A stretch of 64,000 bases of DNA from Nostoc sp. FACHB-280 (GCF_014697615.1 NZ_JACJSD010000007.1:62001-126000), one strand, 5' to 3'. Positions 10,184-19,923 are shown, numbered from the stretch's first letter. Notes: generated from the letters alone by a model not told the origin. Program-made: numbers and translations.

Positions 10184-10337
10184 ATTTATATTGTAGCGAA
10201 TAATGGGGAATTAAATAGTTTATTATTCAGGATTATGGGATGATTTTAACCGCAGATGAACGCGGATGGATGCAGATATTTTTGATTATTTTTTGACGTT
10301 TAGTGGTTTTTATTTTAGTAAGGTATAAGCAAGAATA

Positions 10338-10450
10338 GACTTCTTACAAAAATCATGATCATAGTAGCATCTTTCTTTGCGCCTTTGCGCCTACCGCAAG
10401 CGGAACGCCAAGGGCGAATGCGTGAGACACAAAAAATTATGTAAGAAGTC
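10338..10450. repeat. MITE-like element with 11-bp terminal inverted repeats (type A)
   Basis: GACTTCTTACA (10338-10348) is exactly repeated in inverse orientation at 10440-10450. The interior carries the 'TTTGCGCCTTTGCGC' and 'GCGTGAGACA' motifs that recur at 47521-47606 and near 52089-52121. Length 113 bp, no ORF. No target-site duplication is clear. Confidence 0.7.
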
Positions 10451-10832
10451 CAAGACTTTGTACATCAACACATTAGGAAACGCGATTGATTGTTTTATTT
10501 CCACACAATAATTTATTTATCATCTCAATATTCATCCCTAAGCAAAATTTAATTTCACTCTGAATAATAATCCCTAACTACTTTAGTGATTTTTGCAGTC
10601 TTCTTCTAGATATAAATATTATTTATTCCCTTAGTCAGAAGAGTTTTTTGATTCTCCTCTCTAAAGTAAACCCAGATAGAGAGATTTTTGACAAGAGCAA
10701 TCATATCTTATTCGTGAATTGATTGATAGTGGTTGTATCTGCTGATAAAAAACATCGGTGTTTCTCAGCGTTAAATTATTTTTATCTCAGAGGTTGTTTT
10801 AAAAGCGGTTCGCTGTGATTATTAGCACTTAC

Positions 10833-10957
10833 AGATCCCCCCAACCCCCCTTAAAAAGGGGGGCTAAGAGTCTCTTTAAGTCCACGCCACTTGCTTCAAG
10901 TCGGGGAACCCGCCCAACGCAGTGGCTCCCCTTTTTAAGGGGGATTTAGGGGGATCT
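10833..10957. repeat. Element with approximately 29-bp C/G-rich terminal inverted repeats
   Basis: The left end begins AGATCCCCCCAACCCCCC followed by TTAAAAAGGGG; the right end is its imperfect reverse complement ending GGGGGATCT. Inside (10881-10927) sits a separate hairpin repeat also found inverted at 35167-35211. It is a nested arrangement of two repeat families. Confidence 0.7.
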
Positions 10958-11072
10958 AAAATGTTTGGCTACCAACACTAGGAGTTTTAAAACATCCTGT
11001 CATCATTTCCCACAAATTTTTCATCAACATCCCAAATCTTAATGGCAATTATTTTAAGTTAGGAAAACAATT

Positions 11073-12965
11073 ATGACTACACAAGAAGAATTGCATCAAT
11101 GGTATGAACTAGCCCAACAGTTGCGTGTTGATAGCATTCGCGCCACCACAATTGCGGGTTCTGGTCATCCGACATCATCTATGTCGGCGGCGGATGTGAT
11201 GGCGGTTTTACTGACTAAATATTTGCACTACGATTTTGAGCATCCCGAAAATCCCAATAACGATCGCCTGATTTTTTCTAAAGGTCACGCTGCACCATTG
11301 CTATATTCTATGTACAAAGCCGCAGGTGTGATTAACGATGAAGAATTGCGATCGCTGCGAAAATTAGGTAGTCGTTTAGAAGGTCATCCCACGCCCATTT
11401 TACCTTGGGTGGATGTGGCAACTGGTTCTCTAGGGCAAGGCTTACCCATTGCTGTGGGGTTAGCTTTAGCCGGGAAATATCTCGACCAACTTCCCTATCA
11501 TGTTTGGGTGTTACTCGGAGATAGCGAAACCGCCGAAGGTTCAATTTGGGAAGCTTTTGACCATGCTGCACATTACACCTTAGATAATTTAATTGCGATT
11601 ATTGATGTCAACCGCTTGGGTCAACGGGGGCAAACAGAGTTAGGCTGGAATACGCAAGCATACTCTAATCGTGCCAAAGCCTTTGGTTGGCAAGCGATAG
11701 AAATTGATGGTCATGATTTTACTGAAATAGATCAAGCCTTGAGTACGGCTATTGAAATTAACGATCGCCCAACAGTAATTATCGCCCGCACCAAGAAAGG
11801 TAAAGGTGTGGCTACTTTGGAAAATTTAGGCGGTTGGCATGGCAAAATTTTAAAACCTGAACAAGAACAGCAAGCAATTGCCGAATTAGGCGGTGAACGT
11901 CAGATAATTATCCCAGTTCATCAACCAGATACCCAAGAGCCGGTTCCTACGGGTAAACCCCAACCCCTACAACTTCCTAGTTATGAAAAAGGCACAAAAG
12001 TAGCCACACGTCGGGCTTATGGCGATGCTTTAAAGGCGTTAGGCAATGCTCAACCAGATGTAGTTGCCCTTGATGCTGAGGTCAGTAATTCCACTTATGT
12101 CGAAGATTTTGCCGAAGCCTTTCCCGAACGCTACTTTGAAATGTACATCGCCGAACAACAAATGATTGCGGCGGCGGTGGGTTTGCAAGTCAGAAAATAT
12201 AAACCCTTTGCCTCTACCTTTGCTGCTTTTTTAACCCGCGCCTACGATTTTATTCGGATGGCGGCTGTGTCTCGCGCCAACATTAATTTAATGGGTTCCC
12301 ACGCTGGTGTCTCTATCGGTCAAGATGGCGCTTCCCAAATGGGGTTAGAAGATTTAGCGGCGTTTCGGGCTGTGTGGAGTAGCACTGTATTGTACCCCAG
12401 CGACGCAAATCAAACCGCCAAATTAGTAGCGCAAATGAGCGATCACCAAGGTATTGTTTACTTACGCACCACCCGCGAAGCTACACCCGTCATTTACGAT
12501 GCAGAAGCAGAATTTCCCATTGGTGGTAGCAAAGTTATCCGCAGTTCTGACCAAGACCAAGCCACCATCATCGGTGCGGGGATTACTTTACATGAAGCCC
12601 TCAAAGCTTATGAACAACTGAAAAACGACGGTATTACAGTCCGCATCATCGATGCTTACTCAGTCAAACCCATTGATCTGCCAACCCTACATCAAGCCGC
12701 ACAAGACACCGAAGGTAACTTAATCGTAGTCGAAGATCATTGGCTAGAGGGCGGATTAGGTGCGGCGGTGTTGGATGCTTTTGCTGGTGTCGGCGAAATG
12801 CCAACTTACGAAGGGCCACAACTACAACTCATCAAACTAGCCGTCAGTGAAATGCCCACATCAGGAACCCCCGAAGAACTACTCCACGCCGCCAAAATCG
12901 ATGCTGATGCCATAATTGCCGCAGTGCGATCGCTAGTCAAACATCCAGTGAGTACGAAGTGCTGA
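11073..12965 (+). CDS. tkt: Transketolase (short, single-chain form)
   Basis: 630 residues, ThDP-dependent, moving two-carbon ketol units between sugar phosphates in the Calvin cycle and the pentose phosphate pathway. The ThDP fold is seen in WVLLGDSETAEGSIWEAF; the N-terminal substrate His is in SGHPTSS and the glutamate-containing region in YIAEQQMIAAAVGL. The form with SMSAADVMAVLLTKYL and SKGHAAPLLYSMYKA looks closer to the shorter, animal/actinobacterial-type enzymes than to the roughly 670-residue Calvin-cycle enzyme usual in cyanobacteria. It may therefore be a second transketolase. AGGAAA lies before ATG at 11073. Confidence 0.93.
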   Translation: MTTQEELHQWYELAQQLRVDSIRATTIAGSGHPTSSMSAADVMAVLLTKYLHYDFEHPENPNNDRLIFSKGHAAPLLYSMYKAAGVINDEELRSLRKLGSRLEGHPTPILPWVDVATGSLGQGLPIAVGLALAGKYLDQLPYHVWVLLGDSETAEGSIWEAFDHAAHYTLDNLIAIIDVNRLGQRGQTELGWNTQAYSNRAKAFGWQAIEIDGHDFTEIDQALSTAIEINDRPTVIIARTKKGKGVATLENLGGWHGKILKPEQEQQAIAELGGERQIIIPVHQPDTQEPVPTGKPQPLQLPSYEKGTKVATRRAYGDALKALGNAQPDVVALDAEVSNSTYVEDFAEAFPERYFEMYIAEQQMIAAAVGLQVRKYKPFASTFAAFLTRAYDFIRMAAVSRANINLMGSHAGVSIGQDGASQMGLEDLAAFRAVWSSTVLYPSDANQTAKLVAQMSDHQGIVYLRTTREATPVIYDAEAEFPIGGSKVIRSSDQDQATIIGAGITLHEALKAYEQLKNDGITVRIIDAYSVKPIDLPTLHQAAQDTEGNLIVVEDHWLEGGLGAAVLDAFAGVGEMPTYEGPQLQLIKLAVSEMPTSGTPEELLHAAKIDADAIIAAVRSLVKHPVSTKC

Positions 12966-13090
12966 GTGCTGAGTGCTGAGAGGGGGTAGACAAGGTAGAG
13001 GGGGTAGACAAGGTAGAAAGATTGCTCCCTTCCCTTGTCCCCCTTGTCCCCCTTGTCCCCCTTGTCCCCCTTGCCCCCTGCACCCTGCAC
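12959..13090. repeat. Compound repeat: STRR heptamers plus (CCCTTGTCC)n
   Basis: Three GTGCTGA heptamers are followed by two copies of GGGGGTAGACAAGGTAGA, a short AAGATTGCTCCC spacer, and at least four tandem 9-10 bp CCCTTGTCC units. The same order of modules appears in reverse orientation at 30187-30305. It fills the gap between tkt and the convergent hybrid kinase. Confidence 0.75.
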
Positions 13091-13092
13091 CC

Positions 13093-16000
13093 CTACCCCC
13101 TCCCACTCAAAGCCGCAACGACACTGAGTAACTGCATAGGTTCAACAGGTTTTGCTAGGTGCATTTGGTAGCCTGCGGCTAAAGCTTCGGTATAGTCTGC
13201 ATCACTAGCATAGGCGGTGAGGGCGACGGCGGGAATTTGCCCACCCAGTTCGGGGCTGAGTTCCCTGACTTGGCGCATCAGCATATAACCATCTTCTTCT
13301 GGTAAACCAATGTCAGACAAAAGGACATCATAACCGCCAGGATTTGCCAATAAAGTTGATAAGGCCGCACTGACAGAAGCGACGGCTGTAACTTCAATTC
13401 CATATTCTTCCAGAATTAATTTAAATAATTGGCGAATATCTGGTTCGTCGTCTACTATTAGTACCCGCACACCTGCCAAGGAAGGAAGGTCATCGGGTGG
13501 GATATCCGGTAGGTTATTTCTGGTGATGGATGGTAAGGAAGGAGTCACCACAGGAATTTCTGGCTGATTAGCTTGTAGAGGTAGTCTGACGATGAATGTT
13601 GCGCCTTGACCTTCTCCTGGGCTGTGGGCTTCCACTGTCCCGCCGTGGAGTTCTACCAAGTGACGCACAATCGCCAGCCCCAACCCTAAACCTGGATTAG
13701 AACGTGTTTTGCTGCCATCTGCTTGGCGGAAGCGTTCAAAAATGTAGGGTAAAAATTCTTCACTAATGCCTTGACCTGTATCGCTGACTCGAATTTGTGC
13801 TTGCAAATTTGTGTACTCTAAAGAGATATCAACTCTGCCGTTAGCTGGGGTAAATTTAATGGCATTAGAGAGTAAATTCCAGATGATCTGTTGTAAGCGG
13901 ACTGGATCACCGATAATTACTCGGCTTGTGGAAGCTAAGTTAGTGTTAATTTGAATGTTTTTGGTTTCTGCTGCTAGACTTACTACCGCGATCGCTGCTT
14001 CAATAATTGGCACTAGTTCAATTTCTTGGACATTCATTTGCAGCCTACCGGAACTAATGCGGGAGATATCCAACAAATCACTAATCAAATGGGCTTGGGT
14101 TTGGGCGCTATGTTCAATGGCTGCTAAACCTTGATTGACTGTGGCTTCGTTGAGTTGGTGAGTGCGGAGTAAAGTTGCCCACCCCAGCATGGCATTTAAC
14201 GGGTTTCGCAGTTCGTGAGACAGAATTGACAAAAATTCATCTTTGGCGCGGTTGGCGGTCTCGGCGGCTTCACGGGCAGATTGTTCTTGGGCTAATAGTT
14301 GAGTTCGTTCTGCTTCTAGCTGTTTTTGTTGGGTAATATCTTCAATCACCAACAATATCATTGGGATATCATGGATGTGCGACAATTTCCGCGCATTCAA
14401 TCGCATCACTTTCTGCCCCATTTGCTCAAAGTTATGCTCAACTTCTAAATCTTGAAATTGGCTGTGATGAGGCAAAATATCTTCTAGGAGCGATCGCAAT
14501 TGGGAAATATTCCATTGCCCATTGCCGATTTCATAAATCAAACACTGTTCGGTTTCGGCTGGTGATAGCTGAAATTTTTCATAGAAAAACTGATTGGCGG
14601 TAATTACGCGCAAATCTGTATCTAATACCACCAAAGACTCTCGCACAGTGGCGACAATTGCTTCCGCGTAATCTCTGGCGGCTGTAGCTTGTCTGGTGCT
14701 GCGTTTGAGAGCGTCAATATCAACCAACACCACAACAGCACCATCTATTTTATTATCAATAGTGCGATAGGGGCGAATGCGTAAATCATACCAATGTCCT
14801 TCTTGGTCTTGGACTTCCTGCGTTTTAAAATTGAGTGTGTTGATCACTTCGATAATTTGCTGCTCTAAATCAGGAAGATTTAAATTGTGATTAATATCAC
14901 TCAATGGCCGCCCCACATCGGAAGGAATCAAGTTAAAAATAGTTTCTGCGACTGGAGTAAATCGCCGAATGTGTAAATCACCACCTAACATCAAGATGGG
15001 GATATTAATACTGCTGAGGAGATTTTGTAAATCGTTACTGACTTGGGTTGATTCTAAATTCCGGCGTTGCAGTTCATCATTAATTGTGTTTAATTCTTCA
15101 TTCGTAGCTTGAATTTCTTCTTTGGCAGTTTCCAGTTCTTCATTAGTACTTTGTAACTCTTCATTACTAGAGAGAATTTCTTCATTAGCCGCCCTTAAAT
15201 CTTGATTAGTCGATTGTTGTTCTTCAATAATTGACTGTAAATATTCTTTAGTGGTGGCTAAATCTTGTTGGAGTCGGTGAATTTCGTCTTGCTCATTAGT
15301 TGGTTTGCTTTTACGGTTATCACTAGGTAAATTTAACAAAGCAGTGGCGGCCGCGGGTATCTCTGCAAATATGATTAAAAAGTAGCGTTCTGTAGTACTG
15401 GCAGCATTAAACGGTATAACTTCAATGGTGACCAGCTTCATTTTTTCGTTGTCTTTAACTTTAATGCCTTCTTTTTTGACTATTACGCCGCGTTTTTTGG
15501 CTTGGTGAATTGCAGCACGTAGTTCTAGCCTTAATTCTTCTTTAGCCATTTTCAACAAATTAAAGCTTGGTCTACCTGATGGTAATTGCAAATAAGGATT
15601 GGTCTGTCCTCTAAACTGGACAATTTCTAAATCACTGTCGATAATTACACCTACTGGCGCATACTGATCTAATACAATTTGATCAGCCACTTTTTGTATT
15701 TCTACATCATTCCACGTTCTTTCACTTGCTGATAGTTGTGTGCTGAAATTTTCGCTGGGATAGCTACTACTAATTAAATCAATTCCCAACCGAATCACAG
15801 CCATTTTGCGCGAGTAAATTTTGTACTTTCTGTCAATCAAAGTAAACAAATTACTAAACTCGCCTACTGTCTCGGATGTACCTAGCATTAAAAAGCCGTT
15901 GGGATTCAAACCATAGTGAAAAAGTGGCAGCAGTTTCTTTTGGACAGAAGAACCCAAATAAATTAAGACATTGCGACAGGTAATTAAATCCAGATTGGAA

Positions 16001-17280
16001 AAAGGAGGATCACCAATCAGATTTTGTCTAGCAAAAACACAGGCTTCGCGCACTATTTTGCTAATTTGATAGCCACCTTCTACCGAGATAAAAAAACGTT
16101 GCAAACGGTCAGGAGAGACACCAATTAATTGATTGTATTTGTAAACTCCAGTCCTGGCTTTTTCAATGGCGATTTCATTAATATCCGTAGCAAATACTTG
16201 AATCTGTCGATTAATATTTTGATTGTGCAAATACTCTAGTAAACAAATTGCAATTGAGTAAGCTTCTTCTCCAGTAGAACATCCTACTACCCAAATCCGG
16301 ATGGGGGAATGAGAGTTGCGTTCTTTAATAATCTGCGGAAATACTTTGGTTTTTAAAGCTTCAAAAGCTTCTGGATCACGAAAAAAACTAGTGACCGTAA
16401 TTAGCACATCATAATACAATGCTTTGACTTCTGCCGGATGTTCCTGAAGATAACTTGCATAATCTTCTAATCTCTCTAGCTTGTATAAAATCATCCGCCG
16501 CAGAATGCGCCGCTTGAGGGTGGTTTGTTTGTATAAGTTAAAATCAACACCTGTAGCAGCCTTTAACAGACTAAAAATTTGCAGCAAAGCAGTTTCTTCA
16601 GTGGGTCGCACCTCAATTGATTGTGCGGGATTTGAGGGACGAATGTAGGGATGATGACTGAGATGAGCTAACTCTTGAGCGATCGCTTGTGGTGTTAACA
16701 CAAAGTCTACCTGACCAGAAGCCACAGCTGTATTCGGCATATCACTCACCTGTGCCGATGTTTCATTTTGGGCAAAGGTAATTCCCCCAGCTTCCTTAAT
16801 TGCTTCTAATCCCCTTGCACCATCAGCATCACCCCCAGACAACACCACGGCAATAGCTTTACTACCCCGTTCCTGCGCCAATGAAAAGAAGAATAAATCA
16901 ACCGACATCACTTGACCGCGAGTTTTCTGACGCGGAACCAAATTTAACTTGCCTTCAGCAATAGTCATCATCGCGTTGGGAGGAATCACATAAACATGAT
17001 TCGGTTCCACCACCATGCCATTTTGGGCTTCCATGACTGGCATCTCCGTTGTCCGGGATAAAATTTCAGCCAATATACTTTTTTGGTTAGGACTTAGGTG
17101 TTGAATAAACACAAATCCCATCCCTGTATCATTGGGCAAATGGCTGAGTAATTGGGTAAATGCTTCCAACCCTCCGGCAGATGCACCAATCCCCACAATC
17201 GGAAATAATTCATTTTGGAGTGTTTGTTGCTGCTTATCGGAATTAGAAGACTGAGACTTTTTAGGCCGCCTAGGGTTCAT
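13093..17280 (-). CDS. CheB-CheR-PAS-histidine kinase-receiver hybrid
   Basis: 1395 residues from ATG at 17280 (an upstream TTG would add 14). In order: a CheB methylesterase domain (IVGIGASAGGLEAF with the active Ser, FIQHLSPNQKS with His, SGGDADGARG with Asp); a CheR methyltransferase domain (SFFRDPEAFEAL, WVVGCSTGEEAYSIA); a long coiled coil of repeated NEELQSTNEELETAKEE type at about residues 690-750; PAS domains; HisKA with H at about 1021 (SHELRNPLNAMLGWA); HATPase (GLGLGLAIVRHLVELHGG); and a C-terminal receiver (VLIVDDEPD, LLSDIGLPEEDGY). Such fusions link chemotaxis-type modification enzymes to two-component output. Neither a che operon nor an MCP is nearby. Confidence 0.93.
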   Translation of the reverse strand: MNPRRPKKSQSSNSDKQQQTLQNELFPIVGIGASAGGLEAFTQLLSHLPNDTGMGFVFIQHLSPNQKSILAEILSRTTEMPVMEAQNGMVVEPNHVYVIPPNAMMTIAEGKLNLVPRQKTRGQVMSVDLFFFSLAQERGSKAIAVVLSGGDADGARGLEAIKEAGGITFAQNETSAQVSDMPNTAVASGQVDFVLTPQAIAQELAHLSHHPYIRPSNPAQSIEVRPTEETALLQIFSLLKAATGVDFNLYKQTTLKRRILRRMILYKLERLEDYASYLQEHPAEVKALYYDVLITVTSFFRDPEAFEALKTKVFPQIIKERNSHSPIRIWVVGCSTGEEAYSIAICLLEYLHNQNINRQIQVFATDINEIAIEKARTGVYKYNQLIGVSPDRLQRFFISVEGGYQISKIVREACVFARQNLIGDPPFSNLDLITCRNVLIYLGSSVQKKLLPLFHYGLNPNGFLMLGTSETVGEFSNLFTLIDRKYKIYSRKMAVIRLGIDLISSSYPSENFSTQLSASERTWNDVEIQKVADQIVLDQYAPVGVIIDSDLEIVQFRGQTNPYLQLPSGRPSFNLLKMAKEELRLELRAAIHQAKKRGVIVKKEGIKVKDNEKMKLVTIEVIPFNAASTTERYFLIIFAEIPAAATALLNLPSDNRKSKPTNEQDEIHRLQQDLATTKEYLQSIIEEQQSTNQDLRAANEEILSSNEELQSTNEELETAKEEIQATNEELNTINDELQRRNLESTQVSNDLQNLLSSINIPILMLGGDLHIRRFTPVAETIFNLIPSDVGRPLSDINHNLNLPDLEQQIIEVINTLNFKTQEVQDQEGHWYDLRIRPYRTIDNKIDGAVVVLVDIDALKRSTRQATAARDYAEAIVATVRESLVVLDTDLRVITANQFFYEKFQLSPAETEQCLIYEIGNGQWNISQLRSLLEDILPHHSQFQDLEVEHNFEQMGQKVMRLNARKLSHIHDIPMILLVIEDITQQKQLEAERTQLLAQEQSAREAAETANRAKDEFLSILSHELRNPLNAMLGWATLLRTHQLNEATVNQGLAAIEHSAQTQAHLISDLLDISRISSGRLQMNVQEIELVPIIEAAIAVVSLAAETKNIQINTNLASTSRVIIGDPVRLQQIIWNLLSNAIKFTPANGRVDISLEYTNLQAQIRVSDTGQGISEEFLPYIFERFRQADGSKTRSNPGLGLGLAIVRHLVELHGGTVEAHSPGEGQGATFIVRLPLQANQPEIPVVTPSLPSITRNNLPDIPPDDLPSLAGVRVLIVDDEPDIRQLFKLILEEYGIEVTAVASVSAALSTLLANPGGYDVLLSDIGLPEEDGYMLMRQVRELSPELGGQIPAVALTAYASDADYTEALAAGYQMHLAKPVEPMQLLSVVAALSGRG

Positions 17281-17322
17281 GATCTCAAAATGATTATAGG
17301 GCGTTACATGATCTGTAAACAA

Positions 17323-17726
17323 AATACGATGTTATTGGCTAGACTTTAGCCAGCCAAAGATAGATATTCCAGACTTCCGCATACAGATTGTCCGTGGAGA
17401 TTGGGTGTAAGAATTTGGGATAAACACACCCCTACAAGCAAGTCGAAAGTCAAAAATGCTCTTATTTTTGACTTTCGACTTGATTCTACCCCCACATCTT
17501 TATACTCTTGATTTTTTGGATCACGGCGAGAGTCTTATACATTATTTCAGAATTTCAGATGGCAGGAGAAATATGACGCTGGAGCGATTTTAGTCCTCCA
17601 CTAGTAACAGTTACAGCCAGTATTTTCCAAAAATCATCCCGGAGAATATTTCGATCCCCCCTTATCAGAGGCTACATACAGTCATAAACTGAAAGTGAGA
17701 GTTGAAAGGCAGTCGGGAGAAATTTT
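17323..17726. other. Intergenic region with a long perfect hairpin
   Basis: 404 bp between the divergent hybrid kinase and glgC. It contains a perfect 19-bp stem (17439-17457 with 17464-17482) around GCTCTT, and should contain both divergent promoters. No ORF is supported. Confidence 0.6.
17439..17482. repeat. Perfect 19-bp inverted repeat (hairpin)
   Basis: CAAGTCGAAAGTCAAAAAT at 17439-17457 is exactly reverse-complemented at 17464-17482 with a 6-nt loop. It has the form of a dispersed palindromic repeat; only one copy was noticed in the window. Confidence 0.85.
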
Positions 17727-19016
17727 GTGAAAAAAGTTTTAGCAATCATTCTCGGTGGTGGCGCAGGCACCCGCCTTTACCCTTTAACTAAACTCCGGGC
17801 AAAACCAGCAGTTCCCGTTGCAGGGAAATATCGCTTAATTGATATCCCTGTGAGTAACTGTATTAATTCGGAAATTTTTAAAATCTACGTCCTGACACAA
17901 TTCAACTCAGCTTCTCTGAACCGTCACATTGCTCGTACTTATAACTTTAGTGGATTCAGTGAAGGGTTTGTGGAAGTGCTGGCTGCACAACAAACTCCAG
18001 AAAACCCCAACTGGTTCCAAGGTACAGCCGATGCAGTGCGACAGTACTTGTGGATGTTGGAGGAATGGGATGTAGATGAATTTTTGATTCTCTCAGGAGA
18101 TCACCTTTACCGGATGGATTATCGTCAATTCATCCAGCGTCATCGAGACACCAATGCTGACATTACCCTGTCGGTAATTCCCATTGATAACCGTCGGGCT
18201 TCTGACTTTGGCTTGATGAAAATCAATGAGTCTGGTAGGGTGGTTGACTTTAGCGAAAAGCCCAAAGGTGAGGCTTTAGCAAAAATGCAGGTTGATACTA
18301 CCATTTTGGGATTAACCAAAGAACAGGCAGAACAACAGCCATACATCGCCTCAATGGGGATTTATGTCTTTAAGAAAAATGTTTTGATCAAGTTGTTGCG
18401 GGAAAAATTAGAACGGACTGACTTTGGGAAAGAAATTATCCCTGATGCCGCCCAAGACCATAACATTCAAGCTTATTTATTTGATGATTACTGGGAAGAT
18501 ATCGGGACAATTGAAGCATTTTATGATGCCAATTTAGCCTTAACCCAGCAACCACAACCACCTTTTAGCTTCTACGATGAAGAAGCACCAATTTACACCC
18601 GTCCGCGTTATCTACCACCCACCAAATTATTAGATTGCCATGTCACCGAATCAATTATTGGTGAAGGCTGTATTTTGAAAAACTGCCGGATTCAACATTC
18701 AGTTTTAGGAGTGCGATCGCGGATTGAATCGGGCTGTATCATCGAAGAATCTTTGCTCATGGGTGCAGACTTTTATCAAGCTTCGGTTGAACGTCAATGC
18801 AGCATCGACAAAGGTGATATCCCCGTAGGTATTGGTACAGATACCATCATTCGGCGGGCGATCGTTGATAAAAATGCCCGCATTGGTCACGATGTTAAAA
18901 TCATCAACAAAGATAACGTCCAGGAAGCTGACCGAGAAAGTCAAGGCTTCTACATCCGTAGCGGCATTGTAGTTGTTCTCAAAGGTGCAGTCATTACCGA
19001 TGGGACGATTATTTAA
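17727..19016 (+). CDS. glgC: Glucose-1-phosphate adenylyltransferase (ADP-glucose pyrophosphorylase)
   Basis: 429 residues from a GTG start. It makes ADP-glucose from glucose-1-phosphate and ATP, the committed and allosterically controlled step of glycogen synthesis. The nucleotide-binding N-terminus ([32 protein letters not shown]), the catalytic segment ([12 protein letters not shown]), the sugar-binding site (FSEKPKG) and the C-terminal left-handed beta-helix with the 3-phosphoglycerate-site lysine region ([12 protein letters not shown]) are intact. It stands alone, divergent from the hybrid kinase. Length and ends match cyanobacterial GlgC. Confidence 0.98.
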   Translation: MKKVLAIILGGGAGTRLYPLTKLRAKPAVPVAGKYRLIDIPVSNCINSEIFKIYVLTQFNSASLNRHIARTYNFSGFSEGFVEVLAAQQTPENPNWFQGTADAVRQYLWMLEEWDVDEFLILSGDHLYRMDYRQFIQRHRDTNADITLSVIPIDNRRASDFGLMKINESGRVVDFSEKPKGEALAKMQVDTTILGLTKEQAEQQPYIASMGIYVFKKNVLIKLLREKLERTDFGKEIIPDAAQDHNIQAYLFDDYWEDIGTIEAFYDANLALTQQPQPPFSFYDEEAPIYTRPRYLPPTKLLDCHVTESIIGEGCILKNCRIQHSVLGVRSRIESGCIIEESLLMGADFYQASVERQCSIDKGDIPVGIGTDTIIRRAIVDKNARIGHDVKIINKDNVQEADRESQGFYIRSGIVVVLKGAVITDGTII

Positions 19017-19135
19017 AGAAGGCAGGGGACAGAAGGCAGGAGGCAGGAGGCAGAAGGCAGGAGGGAAATCCAAGAGGGATTCAAACCCACCTCTTGCCAT
19101 CTGAGTTGAAAGTGCTGAGTTTGAAACTTTGAATT

Positions 19136-19705
19136 ATGAGTACAACTGATGACTACTATTCTCTGTTAACTTCTCACTCAGCACTCAGCACTCAGTACTC
19201 CACACTCAGCACTCAGCACTCAGCACTCAGCACTCAGCACTCAGCACTCATATTACTCATCGGTCTGCCGGGTAGCGGCAAGTCAACTTTAGCAAAACAA
19301 TTAATGGCTAAATGCCCCCAGATGCAACTGATTTCTACAGATGCCATCCGGGGGCAATTGTTTGGCGATGAAATTATTCAAGGGCCGTGGTTTTTGATTT
19401 GGCAAGAATTAGAACAGCAACTCCAAAAAACAGTCCTGGCTAATCAATCAGCAATTTTTGATGCTACTAATGCCCAAAGAAGCCATCGCCGCGACTTGAT
19501 TACCTTTAGCCGTGACATAGGTTTTACCCAAGTGGTGGGAATTTGGCTGACTACACCAGTATGGCTGTGTTTAGCTCGCAATAAAAGACGCGATCGCCAA
19601 GTTCCCGAAGAAGTCATCTTACGAATGCACCACCAACTCCGAGACGCTCCACCCAGCATCGAAGAAGGACTAGACGACTTGATTAAAATAGGGTGTGGGG
19701 TGTAG
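19136..19705 (+). CDS. P-loop ATP-binding kinase-like protein with an N-terminus made of STRR repeat
   Basis: 189 residues. The Walker A motif GLPGSGKST starts at about residue 44; further motifs are STDAIRGQLFGDE and FDATNAQRSHRRDLI, typical of the AAA_33/polynucleotide-kinase-like and gluconate-kinase-like families. Substrate unknown. Residues about 13-38 (HSALSTQ units) are translated straight from tandem CTCAGCA heptamers. A 7-bp repeat read in three frames gives this 7-residue period. There is no ATG, GTG or TTG between the repeat and the Walker A strand, so either the repeat is really translated from ATG 19136 or a rarer start such as ATA/CTC is used. The domain itself is complete. Confidence 0.75.
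   Translation: MSTTDDYYSLLTSHSALSTQYSTLSTQHSALSTQHSALILLIGLPGSGKSTLAKQLMAKCPQMQLISTDAIRGQLFGDEIIQGPWFLIWQELEQQLQKTVLANQSAIFDATNAQRSHRRDLITFSRDIGFTQVVGIWLTTPVWLCLARNKRRDRQVPEEVILRMHHQLRDAPPSIEEGLDDLIKIGCGV
19172..19250. repeat. STRR heptamer array (CTCAGCA)n
   Basis: About ten consecutive or near-consecutive copies of the 7-bp unit CTCAGCA with a few variants (CTCAGTA, CTCCACA). It lies inside the open reading frame of the P-loop protein. Shorter copies occur at 12959, 30297, 40186 and 41670. Confidence 0.9.
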
Positions 19706-19923
19706 GGGTATAAGGGTGTAAAGAAATTATTACCCCACTCTCTACTCCCCCATTCCCAAAGTACGGGAATTGCGCTGGTGCAGTGAGCAAGAACCCCACT
19801 TGTAATTGTGTATTGTTTGTTAATTTAAAATCAGAATCTAATTGCTCGGCATTATACCTAGCAAAATATAAATCTGACATCTTACAAAAAAACTTAAAGT
19901 AAATTTTTACAGGAGGCTGGTAG

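Larger units (their letters stand above)
10184..11072. other. 889-bp intergenic region filled with dispersed repeats
   Basis: No gene is supported here. The stretch holds an imperfect 'CGCAGATGAACGCGGATGGA' repeat near 10252-10275, a MITE-like element at 10338-10450, a second C/G-tract-ended element at 10833-10957 containing an inner hairpin repeat, and AT-rich filler. The promoter of the transketolase gene should lie in the last 100 bp. Confidence 0.7.

Noticed and set aside
12806-13090. Minus-strand ORF with [10 protein letters not shown], collagen-like
   Set aside because: The pattern comes from translating the (CCCTTGTCC)n repeat; the rest overlaps the tkt 3' end.
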